From Pseudomonas entomophila (GTDB lineage: Bacteria > Pseudomonadota > Gammaproteobacteria > Pseudomonadales > Pseudomonadaceae), in NCBI RefSeq assembly GCF_013523165.1, contig NZ_JAAMQI010000005.1, positions 176,979 to 240,978 of the forward strand: 64,000 bases of DNA, read 5' to 3'. Under the pieces are notes generated by a model that was given only the letters and a program-made list of their open reading frames with translations, had not been told where the DNA came from and did no database searches. The position numbers and the translations under genes are program-made. Below are positions 1 to 11,352 of this stretch, one piece after another. Positions within the stretch are counted from its first letter, which is position 1. The number at the start of each line of letters is the position of its first letter.

Positions 1-2839
1 GATCCCATCCGCGTGACAGCCGCGCCAGGCGAACGACCGCCTGGTTCAGGTCGAAGCCAAAGGCCGTCAGGCGTCCGATGCTGAGGTGAACCGACTGCAG
101 CCATTGTTGCAAACCATTGGTGCTTGAGCCGCCGGTGCCACTGCCTGCTGCGTCCAGGGTGCCCGCCCGCTCCAGGGCCTTCTGCCAGGCCTGGATGTCG
201 AGCGTGTCCAGGCGCCCTGCGACGCGCAGGCCCTGCTCGACCGGCAGCAAGGCCTCGGCGCCCCCCAGGCGCAACTCGCCACGCCCCTGCAGGAGACGCT
301 CGGCCGGCGCGGCATAGACCAGCGTGGCCAGCCCGGCATAGCGCGCCTCGAGACGCCGCTCCGCGCCGTCCAGGCTCATGCCGAAGGTACTGTCGCGCGC
401 CGTGCTGGTGGCCTTGCCGAACGGCGCTGGCAGGTCGATCGTCACCCCCTTGAGGTTCGAGTTCACCGTGAGCTGGTTGCGAGCACCCAGGTCGAGGCGC
501 AGGCGATAGGGGATCTCACCCGACACCGGCAGCGGCTGTTCGAACTGCAGCCAGTCGGTCAGCGCCTTCAGCGCCACCTGGCCCTGCGCATCGATGCGGG
601 TCTGCAGGCGGCCGGGTGCGCCTTCGGCCGCAAGGGTGGCGGTGACCGGGCGGTCGAAGGCCCGCAGGCGAATGTCGGTGCCGCTCAAGCCCTTGTCCAG
701 GTCGAAGGTGAACTCGCCGCCCAGGCGGCTCAGCTCCAGGCGTGGGGACGCCACCGTCAAGCGTGCGTCGGTGGTCTGGAAATCGACCCTGACCTTGGGC
801 GACTGCTCGCCCCCCAGTGGGATGCCGAGCCGGACACGGCCCTTCAGCGGCCCCTGGCCTTCCCAGCCGGCGAAGATCTCGCCGGTGCCGATGGGCGCCT
901 CCTGGAGAATCTTCAGCCCGTCGCCCAGGCTGCCATCGAAGGTGCCGTCCAGGTTCAGGTGGCTGTGCTGCTGGCCTTCGGCCGGTGGAATGTCGACGCT
1001 GACATCGCTGACCCGCGTACCGAGCAGCATCCCGCGGCGCGCCTTGACCCGCACGCTCGAGTTCTCGATGAACACCTGACCGTCGACCTGCTGCACCTGG
1101 GGCCAGCCTGGCTGGAAGTCCAGGGTCGCATCGTGCACCTTGAAGAACAGGCTGATGCTGCGTGAGTGGGCGGGCGCCGCATGGCTGAGCGACCCTTGGT
1201 ACTGGAAGTAGCCCTCGTCGACGGCGCCCTTGACGATGGCACTGCGCAGCCATTTGTCCAGTGCCGGGCTGAGCACCTGAGGCAGGTACTTGGCGGTGTA
1301 GCGACCGTCGCCGTCGGTGAGGCCGACGCGCAGGTCCATGTAGTCCTCGCGGTGATCGTCCAGGTGCAGGCGGATCAGGAAGTCCGCGGCGATGTGACCT
1401 TCGTCGCCCAGCACCTTGATGTACGGAGCGGCCAGGGTGAAGCGCTGGGCGTCGAGCTGCCAGGTCAGGCGCGCGTTGGCCTTCGGGTAATGCCAGGGCT
1501 TGGCGAAGATCGGGTCCAGGTGCAGCATGAAGTCGTCGCTGTCGAGCCGCAGCTCGCCATGCCCCAGGTCACCCTGCACACTGCCGCTGACGTTCCCTGC
1601 CGCTGGCGCGCCATGGTAGGCGTCGAAGCCAACCCGGTCGAGGTTGGCGGCGAAGCTCAGGCGCTGGGCACCCTCGGCCTTGGGCCGGACCTGCAGCTTC
1701 ACGTTGTGCAGCGTGCCAGTCACCTGCAAGGCATCGATCGCGGTTCTGGCGGCCTCCGGCAGCGGCGCCAGGGCATCGACCAGCGGGGTAAGCGGGGCCA
1801 GGGGCAGTGTGTCGATGTCGATGTTCCAGGTTTCGTCGGCCGGTTGCTGGCCGGCCTGCTGGCGCACCAGCAGACGTGATGACAGCGGCGTCTGACCCAC
1901 GGTCGCGGTCAAGGCATCGACCGTCAGCCGCATTCCCTCGTCACGCCGATCGACCCAGGCCGACACGGCCACGTCCTGCACGGCCACCGGCGCTTGCCGG
2001 GCATGGGCGCCCTCGAGGCGCGGCGCCGCCAGCTTCGCCACTGCACTGTGCAGGCGGCCCTGTCGCCACTCGACCCAGGCCTCGCCCCCGGCCTGCAACG
2101 TGCTGGCGTGCCAGTCGCCCAACAGGTGGGTCGGCAGCCAGCGGGCCCAGTCGGCTTGCGGCAGCTGCACATAGGCCTCGAAGGAAGCATCGCGCCAGGC
2201 GTCCGGATCGACCTGGGCACGCAGGCTCACGCTCAGCGGATGGCCATCGGGCAGGTTGGCCTGCACGTCCAGGCGCTGGTTCGGCGCGGCGGCCTGAAGG
2301 CCCAGGTTGACGTAAGAGAGCGTCAGCGGGGCGTGCTGCCAAGGACGTAGCGTCAGTTGGCTGTCGAGCACGTCGACCCTGCCCAACTGGCGCAGGCGCT
2401 GCAGCATCTGTCCAGGGTCGCTGGGCGCCTCTTCCCGAGAGGGCACCCCGTCGGCCGACCAGCGCCCGTTCGCATCTTCGCGCAGCCCCAGGTGCAAGCC
2501 TTGCACTTGAAGACGTGACAGGCGCGGCTCGCGCGCCAGCAGGCTGGCCCAGAGCCCTGGCACCACACGGGCCTGGTCCAGGTGCAGGACCTGTTCGCCC
2601 TCGCCCACCTGCACATCACGCAGCGTCAGCACGGGCGCCAGGCCTTGCCACTGCCCTTCCAGCGCACCGATGCGCACCGGTACGCCCAAGGCTTGGCGCG
2701 CCTTGGCTTCGACCAGGTTGCGGTACTCGGCGACCAGCGGCACCAGGGCGCGGCCCAGGCTCGCATAGACGGCGACCAGCACGATGAAAAGTGCGCACAG
2801 GGCCAGGGCCCAGCGGATCAGCGCAGCGAAAGGACGCAT
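1..2839 (-). CDS. yhdP: YhdP-family AsmA-like envelope protein, C-terminus cut off by window edge
   Basis: This frame is open from the start codon to the left edge and gives about 946 residues, so it lacks a stop and roughly the last quarter of a family that is usually about 1,270 residues long. The N-terminus (MRPFAALIRWALALCALFIV) is a single membrane anchor. The rest is a long repetitive beta-rich periplasmic region of the AsmA/YhdP/TamB bridge type. Family knowledge: these proteins span the periplasm and are implicated in phospholipid transport to the outer membrane. Two in-frame ATGs lie 12 nt apart (2851 and 2839). I chose the second because GGAG of the ATGGAGCG string sits six bases in front of it. 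It is the last gene of the mreBCD-maf-rng run, downstream of rng. The boundary on the left is a window artefact. Confidence 0.9.
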   Translation of the reverse strand, partial: MRPFAALIRWALALCALFIVLVAVYASLGRALVPLVAEYRNLVEAKARQALGVPVRIGALEGQWQGLAPVLTLRDVQVGEGEQVLHLDQARVVPGLWASLLAREPRLSRLQVQGLHLGLREDANGRWSADGVPSREEAPSDPGQMLQRLRQLGRVDVLDSQLTLRPWQHAPLTLSYVNLGLQAAAPNQRLDVQANLPDGHPLSVSLRAQVDPDAWRDASFEAYVQLPQADWARWLPTHLLGDWHASTLQAGGEAWVEWRQGRLHSAVAKLAAPRLEGAHARQAPVAVQDVAVSAWVDRRDEGMRLTVDALTATVGQTPLSSRLLVRQQAGQQPADETWNIDIDTLPLAPLTPLVDALAPLPEAARTAIDALQVTGTLHNVKLQVRPKAEGAQRLSFAANLDRVGFDAYHGAPAAGNVSGSVQGDLGHGELRLDSDDFMLHLDPIFAKPWHYPKANARLTWQLDAQRFTLAAPYIKVLGDEGHIAADFLIRLHLDDHREDYMDLRVGLTDGDGRYTAKYLPQVLSPALDKWLRSAIVKGAVDEGYFQYQGSLSHAAPAHSRSISLFFKVHDATLDFQPGWPQVQQVDGQVFIENSSVRVKARRGMLLGTRVSDVSVDIPPAEGQQHSHLNLDGTFDGSLGDGLKILQEAPIGTGEIFAGWEGQGPLKGRVRLGIPLGGEQSPKVRVDFQTTDARLTVASPRLELSRLGGEFTFDLDKGLSGTDIRLRAFDRPVTATLAAEGAPGRLQTRIDAQGQVALKALTDWLQFEQPLPVSGEIPYRLRLDLGARNQLTVNSNLKGVTIDLPAPFGKATSTARDSTFGMSLDGAERRLEARYAGLATLVYAAPAERLLQGRGELRLGGAEALLPVEQGLRVAGRLDTLDIQAWQKALERAGTLDAAGSGTGGSSTNGLQQWLQSVHLSIGRLTAFGFDLNQAVVRLARLSRGWD

Positions 2840-2969
2840 CGAACGCTCCATGGCCAAGACATAGCGAGACAGGCCCACGGAGTCGATGCCACCCGAGCCG
2901 TCCACGTGCCTTCCGCGTGCCCGGCGGTTTTGCCCGGCTTACTGAGGAGGAAGGCGACGCCAGGACGTC

Positions 2970-4427
2970 TCAGAGCAGCACCACGTCGTATTGCTCCTGC
3001 GAATACATGGACTCGACCTGAAAGCGAATGGTTCGGCCAATGAACGCCTCCAGTTCGGCGACATTGCCCGACTCTTCGTCCAGCAGGCGATCGACCACCT
3101 TCTGGTTGGCCAGCACCCGATACCCCTCGGCCTGGTAGGCCCGGGCTTCGCGCAGGATTTCGCGGAAAATTTCGTAACACACGGTTTCCGGGGTCTTCAG
3201 CTTGCCGCGCCCAACGCAGGCCAGGCAGGGCTCGCACAGCACCTGCTCGAGGCTTTCGCGGGTGCGCTTGCGGGTCATCTGCACCAGGCCCAGCTCGGTG
3301 ATGCCGATGATGTTGGTCTTGGCGTGATCGCGCTCGAGCTGTTTTTCCAGCGTGCGCAGCACTTGCCGCTGGTGATCCTCGGTCTCCATGTCGATGAAGT
3401 CGATGATGATGATCCCGCCGATGTTGCGCAGCCGCAGTTGCCGGGCGATGGCCGTGGCGGCCTCCAGGTTGGTCTTGAAGATGGTTTCCTCGAGGTTGCG
3501 ATGGCCGACGAAGGCACCCGTGTTGACGTCGATGGTGGTCATCGCCTCGGCCGGGTCCACCACCAGGTAGCCACCGGACTTGAGCGGCACCTTGCGCTCC
3601 AGCGCCCGCTGGATCTCGTCCTCGACACCATAGAGGTCGAAGATCGGCCGCTCGCCGGGATAGTGCTCCAGGCGGTTGGCGATTTCCGGCATCAGTTCTT
3701 CGACGAACTGGGTGGTCTTCTGGAAAGTCTCGCGCGAATCGATGCGAATCTTCTCGATCTTGGCGTTGACCAGGTCGCGCAGGGTGCGCAGGGCCAGCCC
3801 CAGGTCCTCGTAGATCTCGGTCGGCGCGCCGCAGGTCTTGATCTGCTGGCCGATCTGCTCCCATAGCCGACGCAGGTAGCGGATGTCCTGGAGAATGTCT
3901 TCCGGGCGCGCCCCTTCGGCAGCCGTGCGCAGGATGAAGCCGCCGGCGTTCTTCATGTCTTCGCGGGCCATGCAGTCGGTGACCACCTGCTTGAGCCGAT
4001 CCCGCTCGGCTTCGTCCTCGATCTTCAGGGAGATGCCGACGTGGCTGCTGCGCGGCATGTACACCAGGTAGCGCGAAGGAATGGACAGTTGCGTGGTCAG
4101 GCGTGCGCCCTTGCTGCCGATAGGGTCCTTGGTGACCTGCACCACCAGGGCCTGCCCTTCGTGCACCAGGGCGCTGATGGTCTCGACGGCCGACCCTTCG
4201 CGCAGGGAAATCTCCGAGGCATGGATGAAGGCCGCCCGCTCCAGCCCGATGTCGACGAACGCCGCCTGCATGCCCGGCAGGACCCGCACCACCTTGCCCT
4301 TGTAGATGTTGCCGACGATGCCCCGCCGCTGGGTGCGCTCGACGTGCACCTCCTGCAGGACACCGTTCTCCACGACCGCCACGCGTGATTCCATCGGGGT
4401 GATGTTGATGAGGATCTCTTCGCTCAT
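2970..4427 (-). CDS. rng: ribonuclease G
   Basis: 485 residues, full length for RNase G (E. coli about 489). It is an endoribonuclease that matures the 5' end of 16S rRNA and degrades mRNA. An S1 RNA-binding domain occupies about residues 35-125 (GNIYKGKVVRVLPGMQAAFV). The catalytic region contains the two metal-binding aspartate segments (TIDVNTGAFVGHRN and IIIIDFIDMETEDH), followed by the zinc-link cysteines in CEPCLACVGRGK. The long C-terminal scaffold of RNase E is absent, which separates it from rne. It follows maf by 55 nt and precedes yhdP, the conserved Pseudomonas order, so co-transcription is likely. A weak GAGAAG lies ahead of the ATG. Confidence 0.97.
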   Translation of the reverse strand: MSEEILINITPMESRVAVVENGVLQEVHVERTQRRGIVGNIYKGKVVRVLPGMQAAFVDIGLERAAFIHASEISLREGSAVETISALVHEGQALVVQVTKDPIGSKGARLTTQLSIPSRYLVYMPRSSHVGISLKIEDEAERDRLKQVVTDCMAREDMKNAGGFILRTAAEGARPEDILQDIRYLRRLWEQIGQQIKTCGAPTEIYEDLGLALRTLRDLVNAKIEKIRIDSRETFQKTTQFVEELMPEIANRLEHYPGERPIFDLYGVEDEIQRALERKVPLKSGGYLVVDPAEAMTTIDVNTGAFVGHRNLEETIFKTNLEAATAIARQLRLRNIGGIIIIDFIDMETEDHQRQVLRTLEKQLERDHAKTNIIGITELGLVQMTRKRTRESLEQVLCEPCLACVGRGKLKTPETVCYEIFREILREARAYQAEGYRVLANQKVVDRLLDEESGNVAELEAFIGRTIRFQVESMYSQEQYDVVLL

Positions 4428-4482
4428 GGCCGCTTCTCGTCAGAATTCTTGTAAGGGTGGCTCGTGCCACGGGACCAGGCCA

Positions 4483-5094
4483 CTAGCGCAGGGGCGACTC
4501 CTCGACGGGAGCCGGCTGGATCTGCCAGCATGCCACGCCAAAACGCTCCAGCAGTGCAGCGGTTTCGGCCAGCGGCAGACCGACCACGGCCGAGTAGCTG
4601 CCCTGCAAGGCCGTGACGAACACGGCACCCAGGCCCTGCACAGCATACCCGCCCGCCTTGTCCAGTGGCTCGCCGGTGGCCCAGTAGCGCTGCGCCTCGG
4701 CGTCGTCGATGACGCGGAACGTCACCTCGGTCGCAACGCACAGGCTCTCACACCGCGCGCCATCCGTCACCGCGACGGCAGTCATGACCTGGTGGCGACG
4801 ACCGGACAGGGCCGCGAGCATGGCCAAGGCGTGCGCGCGGCTCTCCGGCTTGCCGAGGATCTGCCCATCGAGCACCACGGCGGTGTCCGACCCCAGCACC
4901 ACGCCGGGCTCGGCGAGACGCGCCAGCCCGGTCTCGGCCTTGGCCCGTGCCAGCCGCTCGACGTAGGCCGCCGCGGTTTCGTCGGGGTGCACCGATTCGT
5001 CGATGGGCGCGCTGACCACCGTGAGCGGCACACCGATCTGCGCCAACAGTTCGCGGCGGCGGGGGGAAGCGGAAGCCAGGTACAGCGTGTTCAT
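4483..5094 (-). CDS. maf: Maf family nucleoside triphosphate pyrophosphatase (YhdE type)
   Basis: 203 residues, normal Maf length. Family role: hydrolyses dTTP/UTP and modified nucleotides to monophosphates, acting as a house-cleaning enzyme; its position beside mreD and rng matches E. coli yhdE. Visible motifs are the N-terminal substrate loop [12 protein letters not shown], the catalytic region [18 protein letters not shown] with the conserved aspartate, and the [13 protein letters not shown] segment. The frame is open further upstream over mreD, but the conserved N-terminus [13 protein letters not shown] fixes the start. It lies 32 nt after the mreD stop with GGGAGACGTCCGC in front of the ATG. 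Assignment to the dTTP/UTP subgroup rests on neighbourhood and overall resemblance, not on a test. Confidence 0.95.
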   Translation of the reverse strand: MNTLYLASASPRRRELLAQIGVPLTVVSAPIDESVHPDETAAAYVERLARAKAETGLARLAEPGVVLGSDTAVVLDGQILGKPESRAHALAMLAALSGRRHQVMTAVAVTDGARCESLCVATEVTFRVIDDAEAQRYWATGEPLDKAGGYAVQGLGAVFVTALQGSYSAVVGLPLAETAALLERFGVACWQIQPAPVEESPLR

Positions 5095-5126
5095 GCGGAC
5101 GTCTCCCTGTCGAGCCGGCGTGATGC

Positions 5127-5615
5127 TCAATTGACGCCCAGGCGTTTGCGCACATCGCGCAGGGCGAAGCTCAGCCAGGGCCAGAGCAAGGCGCTGACGA
5201 CAGCGGACCAGACCAGGGCGAGCGTCGGCAGACGGTTGCCGGTCAAGGCGCTGAGCCAGAGCTGGATCAGTTGCGCGATGCCGAAGATCACCAGGATCAC
5301 CAGGCTCTGCTGCCACAGCGGGAACATGCGCAGCCGTTGCTGCAGCGACAGCACCAGGAAGGTGATCAGCGTCAGGATCAACGCGTTCTGCCCCAGCAGG
5401 GTGCCGTACAGCACATCCTCGGCCAGGCCCAGCACGAACGCCGTGGTCATGCCGACCCGGTTCGGCACCGCCAGCGCCCAGAAGGCCACCAGCATGGCCA
5501 GCCACATTGGCCGGAAGACTTCCATGAATTGCGGCATGGGAGAGACGCTGAGCAGCAGACCGACCGCGAAGGTCAGCCAGATCACCCAGCCATTCTTGCT
5601 GCGAACGCTAGCCAT
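5127..5615 (-). CDS. mreD: rod shape-determining protein MreD
   Basis: 162 residues, the expected size. It is an inner-membrane component of the elongasome that works with MreB, MreC and RodZ to guide lateral wall synthesis. The chain is almost entirely hydrophobic, with about five to six membrane segments ([68 protein letters not shown] and others), and contains the family-typical [13 protein letters not shown] segment. Its ATG overlaps the mreC stop by one base (TGATG), so translation is probably coupled to mreC. maf follows after 32 nt. Confidence 0.96.
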   Translation of the reverse strand: MASVRSKNGWVIWLTFAVGLLLSVSPMPQFMEVFRPMWLAMLVAFWALAVPNRVGMTTAFVLGLAEDVLYGTLLGQNALILTLITFLVLSLQQRLRMFPLWQQSLVILVIFGIAQLIQLWLSALTGNRLPTLALVWSAVVSALLWPWLSFALRDVRKRLGVN

Positions 5616-6652
5616 CAGTGCCCCCGTGGCGGTGCGGACGTGGCCGGTGCCACGGATGGGGACGACGCGGGTGCCGCGCCGTCGGTCGGTGCCGCAGGTG
5701 CGGTGGTGGCCGGTGCAGCGCCCGGCGCCTGGCCCGTGCCGGAGGCCGGCGTGCCCGAGGCGGCTGGCAGCTGTTTGCGGTCGGCTTCCTCCTGGGCCAT
5801 GGCGGCGTCGGTGGCGCGCTGTTCGGGCGTGCGGCTGTCGGTGAACACCAGCAGCATGTAGCGGCTGCGGTTGAGCGCGGCGGTCGGGATGGCGCGCACG
5901 ATGGCGAACGGCTGCCCCGAATCGTGGATCACTTCATTGACGGTGGCCACGGGGTAACCGGCCGGGAAGCGCTGGCCCATGCCGGAACTCACCAGCAGGT
6001 CGCCTTCCTTGACGTCGGCGGTGTCGGCGACGTGGCGCAGCTCCAGGCGTTCCGGGTTGCCGGTGCCGCTGGCGATGGCCCGCAGACCGTTGCGGTTGAT
6101 CTGCACTGGAATGCTGTGGGTGGAGTCGGTCAGCAGCAGGACGCGCGAGGTATAGGGCATCAGTTCGACCACCTGGCCCATCAGGCCGCGGGCATCGAGC
6201 ACCGGCTGGCCGAGGAACACGCCGTCGCGCTCCCCCTTGTTGATCAGAATGCGGTGAGTGAACGGGTTCGGGTCCACGCCGATCAGCTCGGCGACCTCGA
6301 CCTTCTCGTTGACCAGCGCCGAGGAGTTGAGCAACTCGCGCAGCCGCACGTTCTGCTCGGTCAGGGCCGCCAGCTTCTGCAGGCGACCTTGCAGCAGCAA
6401 GGCTTCGGTCTTGAGCTTCTCGTTCTCGGCGATCAGTTCGGTACGGCTGCCGAACTGGCCGGCCACACCTTGCCACACGCGCTGCGGCAGGTCGGTCAGC
6501 CAGTACGATTCCATCAGCACCAGCCCCATCTGGCTGCGCACGGGTTTGAGCACGGCAAAGCGCGCATCGACCACCATCAGGGCAATCGACAGCACCACCA
6601 GCACCAGTAGACGAACGCCCAGCGAGGGGCCCTTGGAGAAAAGCGGTTTAAT
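5615..6652 (-). CDS. mreC: rod shape-determining protein MreC with apparent ATT start codon
   Basis: 345 residues when started at ATT (6652-6650). MreC is a periplasmic elongasome scaffold with one N-terminal membrane segment, a coiled coil (about residues 65-115) and a double beta-barrel core; here a Pro/Ala-rich C-terminal tail follows (about residues 280-345). The conserved opening IKPLFSKGPSLGVRLL matches E. coli MKPIFSRGPSLQIRLI, so the first residue falls exactly on ATT. GAGGA lies about seven bases upstream. The in-frame codons between the nearest upstream TGA and ATT are ACC GTC GTC CAC GAG GAA CGG CCC, with no ATG, GTG or TTG. The first ordinary in-frame start is a GTG at 6604, which would remove the conserved cytoplasmic leader and the beginning of the membrane helix. 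mreD overlaps the stop by one base. Confidence 0.93.
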   Translation of the reverse strand: MKPLFSKGPSLGVRLLVLVVLSIALMVVDARFAVLKPVRSQMGLVLMESYWLTDLPQRVWQGVAGQFGSRTELIAENEKLKTEALLLQGRLQKLAALTEQNVRLRELLNSSALVNEKVEVAELIGVDPNPFTHRILINKGERDGVFLGQPVLDARGLMGQVVELMPYTSRVLLLTDSTHSIPVQINRNGLRAIASGTGNPERLELRHVADTADVKEGDLLVSSGMGQRFPAGYPVATVNEVIHDSGQPFAIVRAIPTAALNRSRYMLLVFTDSRTPEQRATDAAMAQEEADRKQLPAASGTPASGTGQAPGAAPATTAPAAPTDGAAPASSPSVAPATSAPPRGH

Positions 6653-6814
6653 GGGCCGTTCCTCGTGGACGACGGTTCAGGGTGGAGGGGCCACGGTACG
6701 CGGCCCAGCCTGCGAGTCGCTGCATCGGGGCCCGTCGGACGGGCCACGCAGCGCCTACAGGTAGCATCGCTGAGGACAACTGTAAACCGGGGCGAGCCGC
6801 CCACGGCGTCAGCA
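6653..6814 (-). other. mreB-mreC intergenic segment with hairpin
   Basis: A 162-nt gap, long for genes that are usually co-transcribed. It contains a six-base-pair hairpin with a five-base loop (GGCCCG at 6729-6734 pairing with CGGGCC at 6740-6745) that may act as an attenuator or mRNA stabiliser between mreB and mreC. I see no small coding sequence. The Shine-Dalgarno region of mreC lies at its mreC-proximal end. Confidence 0.5.
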
Positions 6815-8046
<1,232 letters not shown>

Positions 8047-8334
8047 ATGGCGCTTCAACGCTCCGACGTGGAGAAGATCGCCCACCTGGCCCGCCTGGGC
8101 CTGGATGAGCGCGAGCTGCCACGCACCACCGACGCCTTGAACAGTATTCTCGGGCTGGTCGACCAGATGCAGGCCGTCGACACCGACGGCATCGAACCGC
8201 TGGCCCACCCGCTCGAGGCCAGCCAGCGCCTGCGTGCCGATCAGGTCACCGAACGCAACCAGCGCGACGCCTACCAGGCCATCGCGCCCGCGACCGAAAA
8301 CGGTCTGTACCTGGTTCCGAAAGTCATCGAGTAA
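8047..8334 (+). CDS. gatC: Asp-tRNA(Asn)/Glu-tRNA(Gln) amidotransferase subunit C
   Basis: 95 residues, the usual size. GatC is the small belt subunit that stabilises GatA-GatB; the complex amidates Asp-tRNA(Asn) and Glu-tRNA(Gln) when the matching synthetase is absent or non-discriminating. The N-terminus [19 protein letters not shown] and the C-terminal [17 protein letters not shown] segment are characteristic. The frame is open upstream to 7942, but only this ATG has a Shine-Dalgarno sequence (CTTGGAG, six bases away) and matches the family start. gatA follows 15 nt downstream. Confidence 0.96.
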   Translation: MALQRSDVEKIAHLARLGLDERELPRTTDALNSILGLVDQMQAVDTDGIEPLAHPLEASQRLRADQVTERNQRDAYQAIAPATENGLYLVPKVIE

Positions 8335-8349
8335 GGGATAGCACCTGCC

Positions 8350-9801
8350 ATGCATCAATTGACACTGGCCGAGATCGCCCGCGGACTCGCCGACAAGTCG
8401 TTTTCTTCCGAAGAGCTGACCGGCGCCCTGCTGGCGCGCATCCGGTCGCTCGACCCCTCGATCAACAGCTTCATCAGCGTGACCGACACGCTGGCGCTCG
8501 AGCAGGCACGGGCCGCCGACGCGCGCCGTGCAGCGGGCGAGTCCGGGGCGCTGCTCGGTGCACCGATCGGCCACAAGGACCTGTTCTGCACCACCGGCGT
8601 GCGCACCAGCTGCGGCTCGCGCATGCTCGACTCGTTCAAGGCGCCCTACGACGCCACCGTGGTCGAACGCCTCGCCCAGGCGGGCATGGTGACGCTGGGC
8701 AAGACCAACATGGACGAGTTCGCCATGGGCTCGGCCAACGAATCGAGCCACTACGGCCCGGTCAGGAACCCGTGGAACCTGGAGCACGTCCCGGGCGGCT
8801 CCTCCGGAGGGTCGGCCGCCGCCGTGGCCGCGCGTCTGCTGCCGGCCACCACCGGCACCGACACCGGCGGCTCGATCCGCCAGCCGGCGGCGCTGACCAA
8901 CCTCACCGGCCTCAAGCCGACCTACGGTCGCGTCTCGCGCTGGGGCATGATCGCCTACGCCTCGAGCCTCGACCAGGGCGGGCCGATGGCCCGTACCGCC
9001 GAGGACTGCGCGCTGCTGCTGCAAGGCATGGCCGGCTTCGATCCGAAGGACTCCACCAGCATCGACGAACCGGTGCCGGACTACAGCGCCAGCCTGAACG
9101 CTCCGCTGCAGGGCCTGCGCATCGGCCTGCCGAAGGAGTACTTCGGTGCCGGCCTCGACCCGCGCATCGCCGACCTGGTCCAGGCCAGCGTCAAGGAACT
9201 GGAAGCGCTCGGCGCCGTGGTCCGCGAGATCAGCCTGCCGAACATGCAGCACGCCATTCCGGCCTACTACGTGATCGCCCCGGCCGAGGCCTCGTCCAAC
9301 CTGTCGCGTTTCGACGGCGTGCGCTTCGGCCATCGCTGCGAGAACCCCAAGGACCTCACCGACCTGTACAAGCGTTCGCGCGGTGAAGGCTTCGGTGCCG
9401 AAGTGCAGCGTCGCATCATGGTCGGCGCCTACGCGCTGTCGGCCGGCTACTACGACGCCTATTACCTCAAGGCGCAGAAGATCCGCCGCCTGATCAAGAA
9501 CGATTTCATGAGCGCCTTCGAAGACGTCGACCTGATCCTTGGCCCGACCACGCCGAACCTGGCCTGGAAGCTGGGCGCCAAGGGCGACGACCCGGTCGCG
9601 GCGTACCTCGAGGACGTCTACACCATCACCGCCAACCTGGCCGGCCTGCCCGGCCTGTCGATGCCGGCCGGTTTCGTCGACGGCCTGCCGGTCGGCGTGC
9701 AGCTGCTGGCGCCGTACTTCCAGGAAGGCCGCCTGCTCAACGTCGCGCACCGCTACCAGCAGGTCACCGACTGGCACACCCGCGTCCCTACCGGCTTCTG
9801 A
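8350..9801 (+). CDS. gatA: Asp-tRNA(Asn)/Glu-tRNA(Gln) amidotransferase subunit A
   Basis: 483 residues, full length. This is the amidase subunit that releases ammonia from glutamine and channels it to GatB. The amidase-signature Ser-cisSer-Lys triad is visible: lysine in IGHKDLFCT (about residue 76), the serine-rich [15 protein letters not shown] stretch (about residues 149-163) and the serine in [13 protein letters not shown]. The glutamine-binding [21 protein letters not shown] region follows. It lies between gatC and gatB with short spacers (15 and 11 nt) and no intervening terminator. Confidence 0.98.
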   Translation: MHQLTLAEIARGLADKSFSSEELTGALLARIRSLDPSINSFISVTDTLALEQARAADARRAAGESGALLGAPIGHKDLFCTTGVRTSCGSRMLDSFKAPYDATVVERLAQAGMVTLGKTNMDEFAMGSANESSHYGPVRNPWNLEHVPGGSSGGSAAAVAARLLPATTGTDTGGSIRQPAALTNLTGLKPTYGRVSRWGMIAYASSLDQGGPMARTAEDCALLLQGMAGFDPKDSTSIDEPVPDYSASLNAPLQGLRIGLPKEYFGAGLDPRIADLVQASVKELEALGAVVREISLPNMQHAIPAYYVIAPAEASSNLSRFDGVRFGHRCENPKDLTDLYKRSRGEGFGAEVQRRIMVGAYALSAGYYDAYYLKAQKIRRLIKNDFMSAFEDVDLILGPTTPNLAWKLGAKGDDPVAAYLEDVYTITANLAGLPGLSMPAGFVDGLPVGVQLLAPYFQEGRLLNVAHRYQQVTDWHTRVPTGF

Positions 9802-9812
9802 GGAATTCACAC

Positions 9813-11258
9813 ATGCAATGGGAAGTTGTGATCGGGCTGGAGATTCATACCCAGCTCGCCACCCAGTCGAAGATCTTCTCCGGCAGCGCCACCACCTTCG
9901 GTTCCGAGCCCAACACCCAGGCCAGCCTGGTTGACCTGGGCATGCCAGGGGTCCTGCCGGTGCTGAACCAGGAAGCGGTCCGCATGGCGTGCATGTTCGG
10001 CCTGGCGATCGATGCCGAGATCGGCCAGCGCAACGTGTTCGCGCGCAAGAACTACTTCTACCCCGACCTGCCCAAGGGCTACCAGATCAGCCAGATGGAC
10101 CTGCCGATCGTCGGCAAGGGCCACCTGGACATCGCCCTGGAGGACGGCACCGTCAAGCGCGTCGGCATCACCCGCGCGCACCTGGAGGAAGACGCCGGCA
10201 AGAGCCTGCACGAAGACTTCAATGGCGCCACCGGCATCGACCTGAACCGCGCCGGCACACCGCTGCTGGAGATCGTCTCCGAGCCCGACATGCGCAGCGC
10301 CAAGGAAGCGGTGGCCTACGTCAAGACCATCCACGCCCTGGTGCGCTACCTGGGCATCTGCGACGGCAACATGGCCGAAGGCTCGCTGCGCTGCGACTGC
10401 AACGTCTCGATCCGGCCCAAGGGCCAGGTCGAGTTCGGCACCCGCTGCGAGATCAAGAACGTCAACTCGTTCCGCTTCATCGAGCGCGCCATCAACAGCG
10501 AGATCCAGCGTCAGATCGACCTGATCGAGGACGGCGGCAAGGTGGTGCAGGAAACCCGCCTGTACGACCCGAACAAGGACGAGACCCGTTCGATGCGCAG
10601 CAAGGAGGAAGCCAACGACTACCGTTACTTCCCCGACCCGGACCTGTTGCCGGTGGTGATCGAGGACGCCTTCCTCGAGGCCACGCGCGCCAGCCTGCCC
10701 GAGCTGCCCCAGCAGAAGGTGCAGCGCTTCCAGGCCCAGTACGGGCTGTCGGCCTACGATGCCAACGTGCTGGCGTCGAGCCGCGAGCAGGCCGACTACT
10801 TCGAACAGGTCGTGCAGATCGGCGGCGACGCCAAGCTGGCGGCCAACTGGGTCATGGTCGAGCTGGGCAGCCTGCTCAACAAGCTCGGCGTGGAGATCGA
10901 CCAGGCGCCGGTCAGCGCCGCTCAGCTCGGCGGCATGCTGCTGCGCCTTCGTGACAACACCATCAGCGGCAAGATCGCCAAGACCGTGTTCGAAGCGATG
11001 GCCGCCGGTGAAGGCGATGCCGATGCCATCATCGAGGCCCGCGGCCTGAAGCAGGTGACCGACAGCGGCGCCATCGAGCAGATGCTCGAGGCGGTACTGG
11101 CGGCCAACGCCGATCAGGTCGAGCAGTACCGTGCCGCCGACGAGGCCAAGCGCGGCAAGATGTTCGGCTTCTTCGTCGGTCAGGCGATGAAGGCGTCCAA
11201 GGGCAAGGCCAACCCGCAGCAGGTCAACGAGCTGCTCAAGGCCAAACTCGAAGGGTGA
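9813..11258 (+). CDS. gatB: Asp-tRNA(Asn)/Glu-tRNA(Gln) amidotransferase subunit B
   Basis: 481 residues, full length. GatB phosphorylates the misacylated tRNA and transfers ammonia from GatA to it. The catalytic cradle domain begins [13 protein letters not shown] and includes the [20 protein letters not shown] signature and the [13 protein letters not shown] segment. The C-terminal YqeY-like helical and tail domains (about residues 330-481) end in the conserved [26 protein letters not shown] ahead of the ATG supplies the Shine-Dalgarno sequence. The gene ends the gatCAB operon and is followed nine bases later by a strong hairpin. Confidence 0.98.
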   Translation: MQWEVVIGLEIHTQLATQSKIFSGSATTFGSEPNTQASLVDLGMPGVLPVLNQEAVRMACMFGLAIDAEIGQRNVFARKNYFYPDLPKGYQISQMDLPIVGKGHLDIALEDGTVKRVGITRAHLEEDAGKSLHEDFNGATGIDLNRAGTPLLEIVSEPDMRSAKEAVAYVKTIHALVRYLGICDGNMAEGSLRCDCNVSIRPKGQVEFGTRCEIKNVNSFRFIERAINSEIQRQIDLIEDGGKVVQETRLYDPNKDETRSMRSKEEANDYRYFPDPDLLPVVIEDAFLEATRASLPELPQQKVQRFQAQYGLSAYDANVLASSREQADYFEQVVQIGGDAKLAANWVMVELGSLLNKLGVEIDQAPVSAAQLGGMLLRLRDNTISGKIAKTVFEAMAAGEGDADAIIEARGLKQVTDSGAIEQMLEAVLAANADQVEQYRAADEAKRGKMFGFFVGQAMKASKGKANPQQVNELLKAKLEG

Positions 11259-11266
11259 TGCCACGC

Positions 11267-11310
11267 CAGGTCAGCAGGCCGGCACCGACAAGGGCCGGCC
11301 TGCTGACCTG
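11267..11310 (+). terminator. long perfect hairpin after gatB
   Basis: A perfect 17-bp stem (11267-11283 with 11294-11310) closes a 10-base loop just after the gatB stop codon. No T-run follows, so it may be an intrinsic terminator of the T-poor kind common in Pseudomonas or a 3'-end stabiliser. Confidence 0.7.
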
Positions 11311-11352
11311 GGCATCACGGGTTCGGCACCGCTCGGCCGAACCAGCGCTGCC

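Noticed and set aside
516..1253. Long open frames in other phases inside yhdP, prfC, the dpp genes and many others, some over 500 codons.
   Set aside because: They are shadows produced by high GC third positions; compositions are Arg/Ala/Pro/His-rich, they lack ribosome binding sites and each lies within a gene with clear family motifs.
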